A DNA stretch of 64,000 nucleotides from Apophysomyces variabilis (lineage: Eukaryota; Mucoromycota; Mucoromycetes; Mucorales; Mucoraceae), in contig MZZL01000041.1 in assembly GCA_002749535.1 (NCBI GenBank), forward strand, positions 221,404 to 285,403, given 5' to 3'. The notes beneath the pieces are model-generated. The model was not told where the DNA came from. It worked only from the letters and a program-made list of their open reading frames with translations, and did no database searches. Numbering within the stretch: position 1 is the first letter of the stretch; each line of letters opens with the position of its first letter. The position numbers were made by a program, and so were the translations under genes. Below are positions 41,234-51,920 of this stretch, in pieces.

Positions 41234-42898
41234 TCAACGAGAATGAATCAGCCGCTCATTCTCCGTACGATTGCTTGTTTCGTTTATACATGTCAGAGAG
41301 GAAGTGGTCGAGTCTGTTTTCGCTGCTTCTGCAGCTTGTCGTGCTTGGTAACAAAGGCACAAAGTCTGGACCATACCCCGTACAACGGAAACACCACTTG
41401 TAATGGACAATAGCAAGGTGGAGACGACAGGGGAGTGAAGCATCAGCAGGTAAATAGCAATAGCAGTGTGAGGAATATCTGCCAGAAGAACCTTGAACAA
41501 ACTAAGGGTTGTTGGCACACGAAAGTCGATCGCTGTTCGGTAAGCTGAAAGATTTAGCGTTGATATCTTGTACAGACGGAAGTTATTGAGATCAAGGCAG
41601 CAGAGAACAAACACCGGCCAAGTCCGGCGAATGACAAGGATGTTGAACCGGCGGCAACAGTAGCTGTAAAGGTATGCATTCAAGCACAATGTGATGGTTG
41701 TTGTGAGGCAAAGAAGGACCAAGGAGATGTAGCTGTGACCAATATAGCCCAAATGAACTATGGTTGTCAGGAGATTAACCATCCCAAAGATACAGAAGAA
41801 AACGCCCAGAAAGGTCCAGAAAGAGGGCCGTTGATGCCTATGGAACAGGAAAACCCATATGCATCCGAAAAGCAGACTGAGGAGACAGACGGCGAGAACC
41901 ATCAGTTGGATCTTGTATTTCTCCATGAGTTCCAAAAAACTTGGTATGAGACCACAGTGATGGCAAAGCCCCCAAGGGTTACCCGCACCGGCACACAGGA
42001 TGGGATTTTCCCTGAGATTGCAGATACTGGTATTCATCAAAGCGGCAGGAATGCTGCCCCAGAGCACGTTGTCTTGCAGACGGACAATATCCAGTGACAC
42101 TGCTGACAATTGCTGTGGAAGCTCACCGGTAATTTTATTACCTGTCAAGTCCAGGACAGTCAGCGGCAAGCGTTCCAGTACATTCAAAGGCAGCGTATCA
42201 ACGATGTTTGCACGATAGGTTAAATGTTGGAGCATAGTAAGATGTCCTAGCCAAAGAGGGAATTTTGATTCGAAGGCTTGACTGGATATCACCGTGAGTG
42301 TTTCCAGATGAACTAGACGGGACAGATTGAGACGATCAGGTGGAACGTCCAAGTATAGGTGCAGCCATGTCAGCTGAGTGCAGTTGGAATTGAGCCAGCT
42401 TAAATGGTCTGTACGGAGAGCCAAGGCCATGTGGGAAATATGGCATCCAAACGATAACTGACTTTCCACGAGCGGACTGCCATACATTAACAATGTATCA
42501 AGCTTGTCGAGACGATTGATCCATCCCGGTAGGGTTGTCAAGTTACTGTAGGACAGATCGAGTTCTAGCAAGGTATCTCGGCTGAGTTTCACAACGGTAT
42601 GCTCTGATAAGTTTGCACCACGCATGGCGAGCGAGGTGAGAGAGAGATATTGAAAAGCCACGCTAAAGTCTGGGCAAGACGTTTCGTCCACATAGTTGCT
42701 CAGACTCAGCGTCTGCAATGCAGTCAAGTTAGAGAGGGATGTGCTGTTTAGAGTACACCGTCGCTTTAACGAGGTATTATCGTACAGTAGGCGTGTAATG
42801 CGTTGTCGCGAATCGCATTCAATGGATAGCCATGAAGAAGTGAAATTGCAACAATTGTGAGTGGTATTAAAGAGAGGGCTTATCCGGTCACAATCCAT
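41234..42898 (-). CDS. Leucine-rich-repeat multi-pass membrane protein
   Basis: The open frame ends at 41234. The first in-frame ATG in conserved-looking sequence is at 42898 (MDCDRISPLF), giving 554 residues. The N-terminal half is extracellular-looking: a Cys-rich cap (NTTHNCCNFTSSWLSIECDS), many N-glycosylation sites and plant-type LRRs (LLELDLSYSNLTTLPGWINR, LTVLDLTGNKITGELPQQLS, VRLQDNVLWGSIPAALM). From about residue 310 there are roughly six hydrophobic segments, such as IQLMVLAVCLLSLLFGCIWV, WTFLGVFFCIFGMVNLLTTI and SLVLLCLTTTITLCLNAYL. No kinase domain follows. A signal peptide is missing from this start; an upstream exon beginning at 43011 (MYTHRMILLTTLSLFRV) could supply one through an intron with a weak donor. 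It could be a surface sensor, which is speculation. Confidence 0.7.
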   Translation of the reverse strand: MDCDRISPLFNTTHNCCNFTSSWLSIECDSRQRITRLLYDNTSLKRRCTLNSTSLSNLTALQTLSLSNYVDETSCPDFSVAFQYLSLTSLAMRGANLSEHTVVKLSRDTLLELDLSYSNLTTLPGWINRLDKLDTLLMYGSPLVESQLSFGCHISHMALALRTDHLSWLNSNCTQLTWLHLYLDVPPDRLNLSRLVHLETLTVISSQAFESKFPLWLGHLTMLQHLTYRANIVDTLPLNVLERLPLTVLDLTGNKITGELPQQLSAVSLDIVRLQDNVLWGSIPAALMNTSICNLRENPILCAGAGNPWGLCHHCGLIPSFLELMEKYKIQLMVLAVCLLSLLFGCIWVFLFHRHQRPSFWTFLGVFFCIFGMVNLLTTIVHLGYIGHSYISLVLLCLTTTITLCLNAYLYSYCCRRFNILVIRRTWPVFVLCCLDLNNFRLYKISTLNLSAYRTAIDFRVPTTLSLFKVLLADIPHTAIAIYLLMLHSPVVSTLLLSITSGVSVVRGMVQTLCLCYQARQAAEAAKTDSTTSSLTCINETSNRTENERLIHSR

Positions 42899-43301
42899 TC
42901 TAGAGCACGTCGAAAGCGGGAAAGAACAGAAAATAGGTTCGGTGTAGCTTAACAAGGAAACACACGGAATAACGATAAGGTTGTCAAAAGTATCATTCGA
43001 TGGGTATACATATGCTTTCGGATGGGAGTGATGGAGTACAGCTGTTTGTGCCACGAACAAGACGCGCACTCTCTCTCTTTCTTCTGCGAACTGCTTTTTC
43101 TTGTGCCCAAACGATATCAACTGTGTATTTGTTTACAATCAGGCAAGAAAAACGCTGTAAATATAAGTCTATTTGTTAACGCTCACATGTCCAAGTCATA
43201 TCAGGATTTCAAAGTTTCAAAAACAAGTCTTTCATTCACAGAAGAAGAAAGAGAGAAAAGATAGGGTAGAGCAGTAAGACATTCATGTTTATTTTAGTTA
43301 T

Positions 43302-44891
43302 TTACAAAGTTAGCCAGTTGTTCAGTTTGTTAATTTGTTCCTGTACGGCAGACCGGCTGGTACCACCAGGAGCATTTCTATTTTCTATGCTGGTTTCAAA
43401 ACTCCAGACTTGGGCGACGTCGTCCGCAAAAGAAGGATGTAAGGATTTCAGATCATCCACACTAAGTTCATGTAGGGATACATTACGATCCTCAGCCATC
43501 TTGACAGCAGCACCTGAGATATGATGGGTCTCACGGAACGGCACGCCTTTACGCACAAGATATTCGGCAAGATCAGTGGCCAGCATATCCGCACTAAGAC
43601 TGGCGCGCATCTTGTCAGGGAAAATCTGCAATACACATTTGTTTTTGTCAATCAGTTTGACCCACTATCAAAACCCGCTAACTTACATCCATCGTGCTCA
43701 AAACACCAGTGGTGATTTGAAGAGATCCAGACAATGTGTCAACTGCATCGAACATAGGCTCCTTATCTTCCTGAAGGTCCTTGTTATATGTGCTTGGAAT
43801 TCCCTTGTAAGACATCATGAAACCAGACATCTATCAAACGAAAGAAATGATTAGCGCAAACGCAGATCTCTCCCTCCTTTGTTTCGGATACTCACATTGC
43901 CGAAGACTCGACCGCACTTGCCACGTAACAATTCCAGACTGTCCGGGTTTTTCTTTTGTGGCATCAGGCTGGATCCAGTACTGTAAGCGTCCGCAAGCTT
44001 AACGAAGCCGAATTCACCGCTAGAATAAATGATCAAATCCTCGGCAATTCTGGAGATGTGAGTCATCGTCAAGCTAGCCCAAAACAGGAATTCGGCAACA
44101 AAATCGCGATCACTAACAGCATAAAGAGAGTTGTGGATGTAGTCTCGGAAGCCGAGCTCCTTAGCCAAGAATGCGCGGTCGATATTAAATGCATGGCCCG
44201 CCAATGCACCGGAACCTAAGGGAAGGACATTTAAACGCTCGATTAACTGACTGAGACGCTCAGCATCGGCCTGCCAAAGCCAAGCATAAGACAACAGGAA
44301 ATGGGACCAACGGATTGGTTGCGCACGCTGACAGAACAAAAAAAAAGGTTTTTTTTGGTCAATAACCCACCAAAGATCCTGTTCCTTCTTTTTCCTGTCT
44401 CTGCTTACCTGTAAATGAGTGTAGCCTGGCATCAAGACATCCAGTTCTTTGTCGGCTCTGGCCACAGTAGCGGCAATCAAATCTTTCAAATACGTCAATA
44501 ATTTCGTCGCTTCCTCACGCAACCAGATGCGCATGTCGGTAGCCACCTGGTCGTTTCTACTACGACCAGTATGTAATTTGCCAGCAACAGAACCAATCAG
44601 TTCACCGAGACGGCGTTCATTTGCGGTATGGATGTCTTCATCACCCGGCTTGAGCTCAAACTTGTTGGCTTCCCACTCAGCTTGCACTTTCTGCAGACCG
44701 TCGATTAAGAGGTCGCGTTCTTCACTGCTGATAATGTTGTTCTTCGCCAGGGCTTTGCTGTAGGCTATGGAGCCCTGAATATCCGCTGCATACATTCGAC
44801 GATCAAAATGGATAGAGGCATTAAAAGCATCCATCAATGGATCCACAGCACCGGTAAAGCGGCCACCCCAAAGCTTCTTATGACTGGACAT
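43302..44891 (-). CDS. ARG4: Argininosuccinate lyase
   Basis: Four exons (44409-44891, 43896-44327, 43687-43830, 43302-43625) encode 460 residues, the usual length. It starts [20 protein letters not shown], with [20 protein letters not shown] and [20 protein letters not shown], then [20 protein letters not shown], and the fumarase/aspartase superfamily signature [20 protein letters not shown]. The enzyme splits argininosuccinate into arginine and fumarate, the last step of arginine synthesis; in fungi it is a cytosolic homotetramer. Catalytic residues around the signature loop and the THLQRAQP His are present. The gene symbol follows yeast ARG4. Confidence 0.97.
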
Positions 44892-45074
44892 TCCAAGAAA
44901 AAAACAAACAGATTATCAAAGTACAGAAAGAAAGATGTAGAAGAAAGACAAAGAGATAGAAAAAGAAATCTTATCTCTCATTTTTTTTATTAGCTTTGCT
45001 ATGACTCACTTTGCGTGGGTTCAGTAAGGATGATTTAATCTCCGCAAGTTTGGGGGGAGTAGTCGTTGCACTTT

Positions 45075-46536
45075 TCAAAGACGGGACTTGAATGATTCAT
45101 CGTAAGCTGCACCCGATGTCAACAAGTTGTGAATTTGACCTTGTTGAATACCAAATTCGGTTAAGACATCAACGGTATGTTTTCCTTGTGTCATGAAAGC
45201 TTCTTTTGTAAATTCTACAGTCCGTGCTGGGGTTCTTGATAGGATAGGGGCAGGTTGTGGTGGACTGGCTTGTCGTGGCCATTGCGTGTTTGTGAGTTTT
45301 TCGTTCTCCAAACCAGGAATGGGTTCCATGAAAGACAGGACAGGTGTGACGCACGCATCGGTACCATCAAAGATCTTTGTCCATTCAGCTTGTGTCTTGG
45401 TGATAAAGATGGACGCTAATTTTTCCTTCATTGCCGGCCAGTGCGTCTTGTCGTGCTGATCTGGTAAATCATCTCGGTCTCCCAAGCCAATCCCTTTAAG
45501 CATCAACGCGTAAAATTGAGGTTCAATTGCACCGCTGCAGGAGTGAAAAGAAATAGATCATGATCGTAGATCAAAAAAAAAAATTAAGCAATAAGGTGCA
45601 GATATCTTTTTTCCACTTACACTGCCATATAACGCCCATCCTTTGTTTCATAGACCTGATAAAAATGGGACCCGCCATCAAGCATATTTGTACCAGGTTC
45701 ATGATCAGGCACCAAACCTGTGTACAGGAAAGTATATGGTGCCGTGGCAAGATAGGCCGTGCCAGTACTCTATTTGGAAAACGGATTAACCTACGGAATG
45801 AACAGAATGGTAATCATCGTGGGAAAGAGGGACGATAAATTACAAGTCCTGTATCGACCACCTGGCCTTTGCCCGACTTGGCCCGTTCAATAAGAGCTAC
45901 AAGAATACCCATTACGCACATGAGTCCGCCACCGGCGAAATCGGCTATGCATTACGCACACAAAGTCAGCTTCATGGAAGTTGGCCATTTTCTGTTTACC
46001 CATGACATTAAGCGGGAACGATGGCGGCTGTCCGGGTTTACGGAAAAGCTATTCACACAAAGTCAAGTGAGCACAGTTCCTTCTTGGTCTTCCTTTTTTT
46101 TTTTTTTGGTTCTTCTTTCACTTGCATCTAAAAGACCGGAGATAGCGAGATAATTCACATCATGAGCAGCTTGTCGGGCCGCCGGTCCTTTCTGACCGAA
46201 ACCGCTCAAGCGTGCGATAATCAACCTCGGGTTTTCAGCCAACAACGTCTCAGGACCTAAACCCATCTTTTCCAAAACGCCCGGTCTGAAAGGGTCTAGT
46301 AATACATCGGCACGTTTCAACAGTTGCTTTAATGTTGATACGGCAGCAGGATGCTTAAGATCAAGGGCGATGGACCGCTTATTCCGCCATAAGGTATCTA
46401 CCGAAGGAGCTGTTGTACGGTCAATTCGGATCACATCGGCGCCGAAATCCGCAAGGATCATTCCAGCATAAGGTACAGGAGCAAGACCTGCTAGCTCAAA
46501 AACGACGAGTCCGGAAAGGGGTAAAGAAGATGACAT
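45075..46536 (-). CDS. CoA-transferase family III, alpha-methylacyl-CoA racemase-like
   Basis: Five exons (46126-46536, 46000-46048, 45844-45944, 45621-45769, 45075-45534) sum to 389 residues. It begins [20 protein letters not shown] and continues with [56 protein letters not shown] and [20 protein letters not shown], all typical of AMACR. The product would interconvert (2R)- and (2S)-methylacyl-CoA for beta-oxidation of branched chains. The C-terminus KSRL ends in SRL, a PTS1-like tripeptide, so a peroxisomal location is likely. The first intron (46049-46125) uses a GC donor (GAT/GCAAGT); with any nearby GT donor the frame breaks. Other CoA transferases of family III remain possible. Confidence 0.9.
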
Positions 46537-47412
46537 AAGAAAGAAAGACGAGGTCCGCTGTGTGATGCTGTCGATGTACTTTTTAAAGAAAGGCGGGACT
46601 TTTTTTTTGATTTTGCGACCTCTTTTTTTTTTTACTTTTTTTTTTACTTCATGCCCGTCATAGTGCAATGTGCATTATGTGAACATTGGAATGAAAAAGG
46701 CTACATTCTGGTCATTGTACTACACTACGAGTGCTTCCGTCTGACTTACAATATGGCTCATTGAATCCTATTTTCGCGCTCTGTCCGACCAGTTTACCAG
46801 CGCTTTGCCTACCAATAACACAACCTTGTTACGCGCCTGCCGCGAATATTTTGGAGTAGTCCCAATTTTATGGATACCAATATCCAGAGAAGAGCGCAGC
46901 CGATGCACCCTATGGCGCCTAGCTTGGATGCCTAGCGGAAAAGAATGACGGCGCCGGAACTGTCGGGATGCCGCTCATCTCATTCGCCGCTATGCTGTTG
47001 TCTGCCTCCAAACACACCAAGTCCCTGTCATGGTCGTGGATCCTACCTCGTTTATTCTCAACAAACTGCCCACTTCTCTCTCCTCACCAGCCACGCATAA
47101 CAGCCTACTAGATAACGACTTTGTCCACCCTCTGCCACATTCTACTGCCACTCGATAGATATCAGCCATGGGCTGGACGACTTGAAAAGCAATAACCACG
47201 CATTCTCACTCCTACCAAAGACTTCTTGCTCTGGCTGTTCCCCCACTCACCAACAACTCAACATTCCTTCCCCAGACTTTTTCTCTCGCTTTTCTTGGTT
47301 TCTTTTTGATCTATTTCCCTTTCCTCTTTGTTTCTTGACCGTCATCTTTGCTTCTCTTTTTTCTTTTCTTTTCCCTTCTTCCTAAGTTCCTTCTTGTTTC
47401 CGGATTTTGAAC
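46537..47412. other. Promoter/intergenic region with long CT-rich tracts
   Basis: AMACR 5' flank and then a strongly pyrimidine-rich stretch (about 47.24-47.40 kb) of the kind that precedes transcription starts in such fungi, reading toward the plus strand. No coding exon recognised. Confidence 0.4.
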
Positions 47413-48011
47413 TTATTTCTTTTGCTTGTAAGAGTATATTCCTATCATAAGAGACCGAACTAGATTGGAAAAGTAAATTTTACTTACATCAATTTGGTCC
47501 TCCAGTGAGCACAAAATGAATTGGAATAGCGTAGAGTATAATTCATAGCAAGTAAGTAGAAGGATATGATGCCTTTTTACTCACCAGCGAAGGGTAATAC
47601 TGTACCTGTGCATGGGCAGGGAACCGTAGCGCATCCAGTCCAGAAATTCTGGCAAAACAATTAAAAAACCACCAGGAGCTACAAATGGAAAAAGGTTTTG
47701 TCAGTATGTAATTGTTCATTCAATAAAAGATAAACCTCTTACAGACACCATATCTTCATCCACAGCATACGACACTCTATTAGGAGGCGCTGGTGCTTAT
47801 CCTGGAGGCAGAGACGAAGAAAAGAAACAAACCGAGAGCAGGTGGGCCATGAGGGCGAAGGTACCTCGGCCGCATTGACCACGAGAAGACTGTCCAACAT
47901 AAAGTGAGTCTAGGTCAAACAGTGCAATTGCAAAGTGTGTATACTTACCAACAGGGAAAGAAGTCGTGACGAAAAAGAAATGAAAGCGAGAACAATTTCA
48001 CACAGATTCAT
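47413..48011 (-). CDS. Possible small multi-exon gene, unresolved strand
   Basis: Minus-strand reading: exons 47949-48011, 47865-47909, 47743-47801, 47585-47648 and 47413-47499 join in phase through introns with good donors (GTAAGTATAC, GTAAGAGG, GTGAGTAAA) and pyrimidine-rich acceptors. They give 105 residues starting MNLCEIVLAFISFSSRLLSL, with LIECRMLWMKIWCLISGLDA and LRFPAHAQVQYYPSL. The competing plus-strand reading joins PEILAKQLKNHQELQMEKDT to ISSSTAYDTLLGGAGAYPGG and ends AMRAKGKKS; it follows the CT-rich promoter-like tract but lacks a convincing start. Neither product is recognised. I place the annotation on the strand with the complete frame, but the plus reading may be the right one. 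Confidence 0.3.
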
Positions 48012-48831
48012 AAAGGAATATATCTCTGAAATATGTCATGATATCTTAGCCAACACAATCCTGTAACACTATGGACCACGCTCTTCAGCAAAAGATACAA
48101 TAAAAGCTTTGCTCGCTTAATATGCAGTGGAAGTGATATCGCTCATACAGTGTAAGAAGGCAGGTAAAAAGAGGGAAGCACAGCGAGATACATTATCAAT
48201 CCAAAACCTTGATGAATTGTATAGAAAACGTCATCCGTCAAGCGCATAGACAGATGCATGTATTTGTAGGTTTTATGGACGAGTCATTCTCAAGGCACTT
48301 ATAATATTGACAGTTTATAGCGCAAGAATGCACCGTATGAAAGAGAAATACGGAGTGGAATGAAAAATGGATATTTTCACTCAAGTGTTACTTATTATCA
48401 ACCAGCTTGTGTATCGTTCTTAACCGATGCGAACATCTTCCTCAGCCAATGTAAGTTGCGGGAGTACAGCAGCAATGCTCAGTCCATCGGCTCTTCTCCT
48501 CTGCTTCATCCGATAAAGATCGTCAGTAAAGCAATAAGACCGTGCTATCCTCTTATTATTTTAGACCTGAGCGATATTTGAACTGTGAACAGTAAAAATA
48601 GCACGGTTCTTTCCTTTCAATCTTGAGCATTCTGTTATGGTAATAAAGTAGCGTAAAATTTGTCACTCTCTGCGCAAATTTATGCTATTCTTTGGTGCAA
48701 AAGTTGTTCTTGGAAGGGCGCAGATTACCTTGCAACTCATTTTATTTTACATGGCGAAAACGCATAGTTTTCTTTTCTTTTTTCTTTCTTATCATTTACA
48801 TGATTAAATTGACTTTTTTCTTTTGTTGCGC
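48012..48831. other. Intergenic, nothing recognised
   Basis: AT-rich 0.8 kb before the 3' end of the C9-methyltransferase gene. Short ORFs only. A stretch near 48.64-48.70 kb (AAAGTAGCGTAAAATTTG) is vaguely like the edge of the dispersed repeat, but the match is too short to call. Confidence 0.4.
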
Positions 48832-50361
48832 TTAACCGCGCTTGCTAGTCCAGGAAGAAGGATTGGTTCTGTTACAGATCAAGGCAGCCCGATCAAACGA
48901 ATTTCTGTTCTTGTTGGCCACGATCTGGAAACAGGTGGCACTACCTTGACGCGAGATGATAACAGACCAAGCAAGGAAGATTTCCCAGATACGGACACTA
49001 ATAAAAAATTGTAAGATAGAGTAAAAGATAGTTAGGTAATACTTGCATCTTGTCACCATATTTGGCACGGAGCGGTTCCTTGTTCTTCATCCAGTTCTCG
49101 TACCATCTTTCAAGCGTGGCAGAGTAGTGGACACCGACAGTGTCCACGTTGTGGATTTCAAAACCAGCTGTTTCAAGCTGCTTGATATACCAGTACAAGG
49201 GAGTGGAAGCATCAGCACCAGGGAAGATGTATTTCGCCATGAAAAGACCCCTACCGTTCAAAAATTACTAACAAAATCCTTTTCCTCCGTTTGAGAAACT
49301 TACCAGATGAAATCTTCATATTGCCATGTAGCTCTCAAACCAGCGACCTGCATGTAGAAAAGACCATCGTCATCAAGCAACTCGCGCACTTCGTGAAGGA
49401 AAGTCTGGAAGCGACGCAGACCGACGTGTTCAGCCATTTCAACGCAAGTAATCTTGTCATAGGTGGTGTTAGCAGGAATATCACGGTAGTCCATGCACAA
49501 CAGACGTGCGTTGTCCTTGACGCCCCACTCTTCAATACGCTTCGTTCCAAACTCGACTTGATTGCGTGCCAACGTCACACCGGTGGAATCACTGCCATAA
49601 TGTTTGGCGGCAAAGGCAGCTAAAGTACCCCAACCACAACCAATATCCAAATGCTTTTCGCCTTTCTTTAAGTGTACTTTGTCGCAAATGAGTTTCATCT
49701 TGTTTTCTTGGAGTTCTTCCAACGTTTCTCGCTTGGTAGGATCGCTGACAATACCAGAAGTATAGACCATGAGTGGACCAAGGAAAGCTTCATAGAAATC
49801 ATTGCCACGGTCATAGTGATCACGAACTTGGTTTTCATCTTGGTCTCGCGAATGCCAGAAAGTCTCAGGAAGCCATTGGGTAAGGAAGAACTTGAATTGA
49901 CCCATAGTGAACTGGAATGAAGCCCAGTCGTGGCGGAGCTCCATTACTTCCAGCACATCACCCTTGATATCGATCTTGCCTTCAAAGTAAGCCTCGAAGA
50001 AGGTTTCCATAGGAATTTTGTTGCGACCAAAGTATTGAGATTTAAGCTCAGGATCATGGATATTGATATACTCTTCCAATGGTTTTCCGGGAAGAGGGAT
50101 ACGGTTACGGTAACGGGGAGCAAAACGCGAAAAGAGGAAAAGTGTAACAGCCAGAAGAGGAAGGCCAAGAAGGATGGTCAAGATGACGAAAAACCACAAA
50201 GGCAAGCCAAACGTATAGGCGATAAAAGCAGGCACGCCAAGGACTACGCCAGCCAGGATACGGTTATCGAAAGTTTGGTTGCCGGCTCCTTCAGCAGGCA
50301 GTGTGGCATTCTTAATAGCCGCCCATGTGGTTGGCTTGAAGTCAGAAGCATCTCTTCCCAT
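48832..50361 (-). CDS. Sphingolipid C9-methyltransferase
   Basis: Three exons (49304-50361, 49047-49250, 48832-48997) encode 475 residues. It starts MGRDASDFKPTTWAAIKNAT. Two membrane segments lie near residues 35-80 (LAGVVLGVPAFIAYTFGLPL and FVILTILLGLPLLAVTLFLF). The SAM-binding motif is HLDIGCGWGTLAAFAAKHYG, in a fold of the cyclopropane-fatty-acid synthase family (VRDHYDRGNDFYEAFLGPLM). The C-terminal region has LERWYENWMKNKEPLRAKYG and WSVIISRQGSATCFQIVANK. The enzyme adds the C9 methyl branch to the sphingoid base of fungal glucosylceramide in the ER. The second intron (48998-49046, 49 bp) has a GC donor (AT/GCAAGT), required to reach the conserved VRIWEIFLAWS frame. Confidence 0.93.
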
Positions 50362-51399
50362 CTACAACGTAATTCTGGCAATCAGCACACGGAAAAGACA
50401 CGACATGACACCTTTTCTGCTTCCTTCCTTTTTGTCGCGTCATTCACTTTAACCGATGAGCAAAACCATCACGGCACAGCAGTGCATGCGGGAAGCGAAG
50501 GGGAAAAAACACGTTACCTTTGTATTTACTTTTTCTTTAAAAGCTCCAAGTTAAAAGAAAAAGAAGAGACAGAGAGAGGGTTAATGGAAAGCCTCCCCAA
50601 GGGCTTTTATTGACGCTAAGTGGAATTTCCCGTTTGTGCAACCTATCGATTTATCCACACCTGGTTTTGTACACCACAATAGTGAAAGAAAAATGATTGG
50701 GCCAGCAAACCAGCAATAGATGATTCCCATCTTCAGCTTCCGAGCGCTGAATATACATGCTTGCGCAAGCAAGGTAAAAGCGAAATTAAAATATGGGGCA
50801 CATATGGATTTCTAAATTTGCTTCTTAAGCATTAAAGTCTATTCCACTATTGTTTAGTTGGATGTAATTTCATGCTACATTTGACGAATTTTGCATTCAT
50901 GACAAGGGCCAAAATTCAGTCAACGTAAGGCCATTCTATGCAGCAGTGCAAAATGCATGAAGATGGATAAAAACAAACAATAGATATTAAATTAAACATA
51001 ATCTCGGCAATTTTAGAGGGAAAGACATACCATAGAATTTGTGATTAAGGCGATGTGCCTGCAGGTTACGATACGGCCATGCTACGCGTTTACAGGTGAA
51101 TGTGAGCCCATGAAATTGAACTAGTCTACGCTCTCTGAGATTATAGTTAACTTGCAGCTGCTGTATCCGTACCCGTGACTTCTGCATCTTTATCCGAACG
51201 TATTTGGCCTTAATAAGAAAACGGTTTCTGGCACTCATGAACACGTCTTTAGTGTACTTTCTGAATGAATGCACGGAAGGAGAAAAGGATGCCAGGGTTT
51301 TGGCGGCCTATTTCCAATTTAAAGACCATAGAAGAGTGATGGATGGTGTGTAATAACTTGCTGCCACATTATTTATTGTTTATTGAACAATTTTTTACG
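50362..51399. other. Gene-poor region upstream of the C9-methyltransferase
   Basis: The first few hundred bases should hold the promoter of the methyltransferase gene. The rest is AT-rich, with a minus-strand ORF (50987-51274) rich in Arg and Lys and without a recognised domain. Confidence 0.4.
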
Positions 51400-51680
51400 C
51401 TATTCTAACTAAATTTTGCGTTGATGCAAGGATCAAGTTTGCGCTAAAAGGGATAGAAATATGCGTCATTAGTAAATGGAAGGATAGCTTGACATCTTTT
51501 TTACTTACCCTTAAGGGTATTCCCGTGGGGACGGAGACCTACGCCGCACCTTGGCCAGGTGGGTCGTGGTGGAAGAAAAATTATGATGGCGTAGAATTGG
51601 CCATATTAGATGTAGCACTGCAGAGGACTTGAGGCGATACAGCGTATGGCGGGCCTTTAGTGAGGCACAACTAGGGCTTG
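51370..51680 (+). repeat. Dispersed repeat copy 2
   Basis: Homologous to the minus-strand sequence flanking the DIRS element (copy 1). Shared blocks include ATTGAACAATTTTTTACGC with TAAATTTTGCGT (the uninterrupted DIRS target site), CAAGTTTGCGCTAAAAGGGA, TAGAAATATGCGTCATTAGT, GGATAGCTTGACATC and ACTGCAGAGGAC. Copy 1 has about 100 bp more in one place. Confidence 0.7.
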
Positions 51681-51920
51681 AAATGGGCGGGCCTTAACCG
51701 GTCGGGTCATAACTGGGCCGGGTCAAGATATTGACCATGGCCCGCTGGGCTGAGCCAAGATTTTAAACCGGGAACCCGGTACACTAGGCCTATCACACTA
51801 AGATGTGTGCATTGACCCGCGGGGCCAAGTCGGGCAGCTCATTTTATGGCCCGGAACGCAGCCAACTGATGCCCGACCCGCAGAAATCCAGTTGGGTCGG
51901 GACAAATTCTGAGCCGTAGG
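51650..51920. repeat. GC-rich segment with GGGCCGGG-like motifs, possible hAT-type end
   Basis: An island markedly richer in G+C than the AT-rich surroundings, with many direct and inverted short motifs (GGGCGGGCC, GGTCGGGTC, TGGGCCGGGTC, GGCCCGCTGGGC, CCCGACCCGCAG, TTGGGTCGGGAC). Such subterminal repeats are known from hAT-type DNA transposons. No transposase was found beside it, so it may be a non-autonomous remnant. Confidence 0.4.

Noticed and set aside
49335..50613. Plus-strand ORFs up to 227 codons opposite the C9-methyltransferase
   Set aside because: Antisense shadows; the minus strand has the SAM motif, membrane segments and correct splicing.
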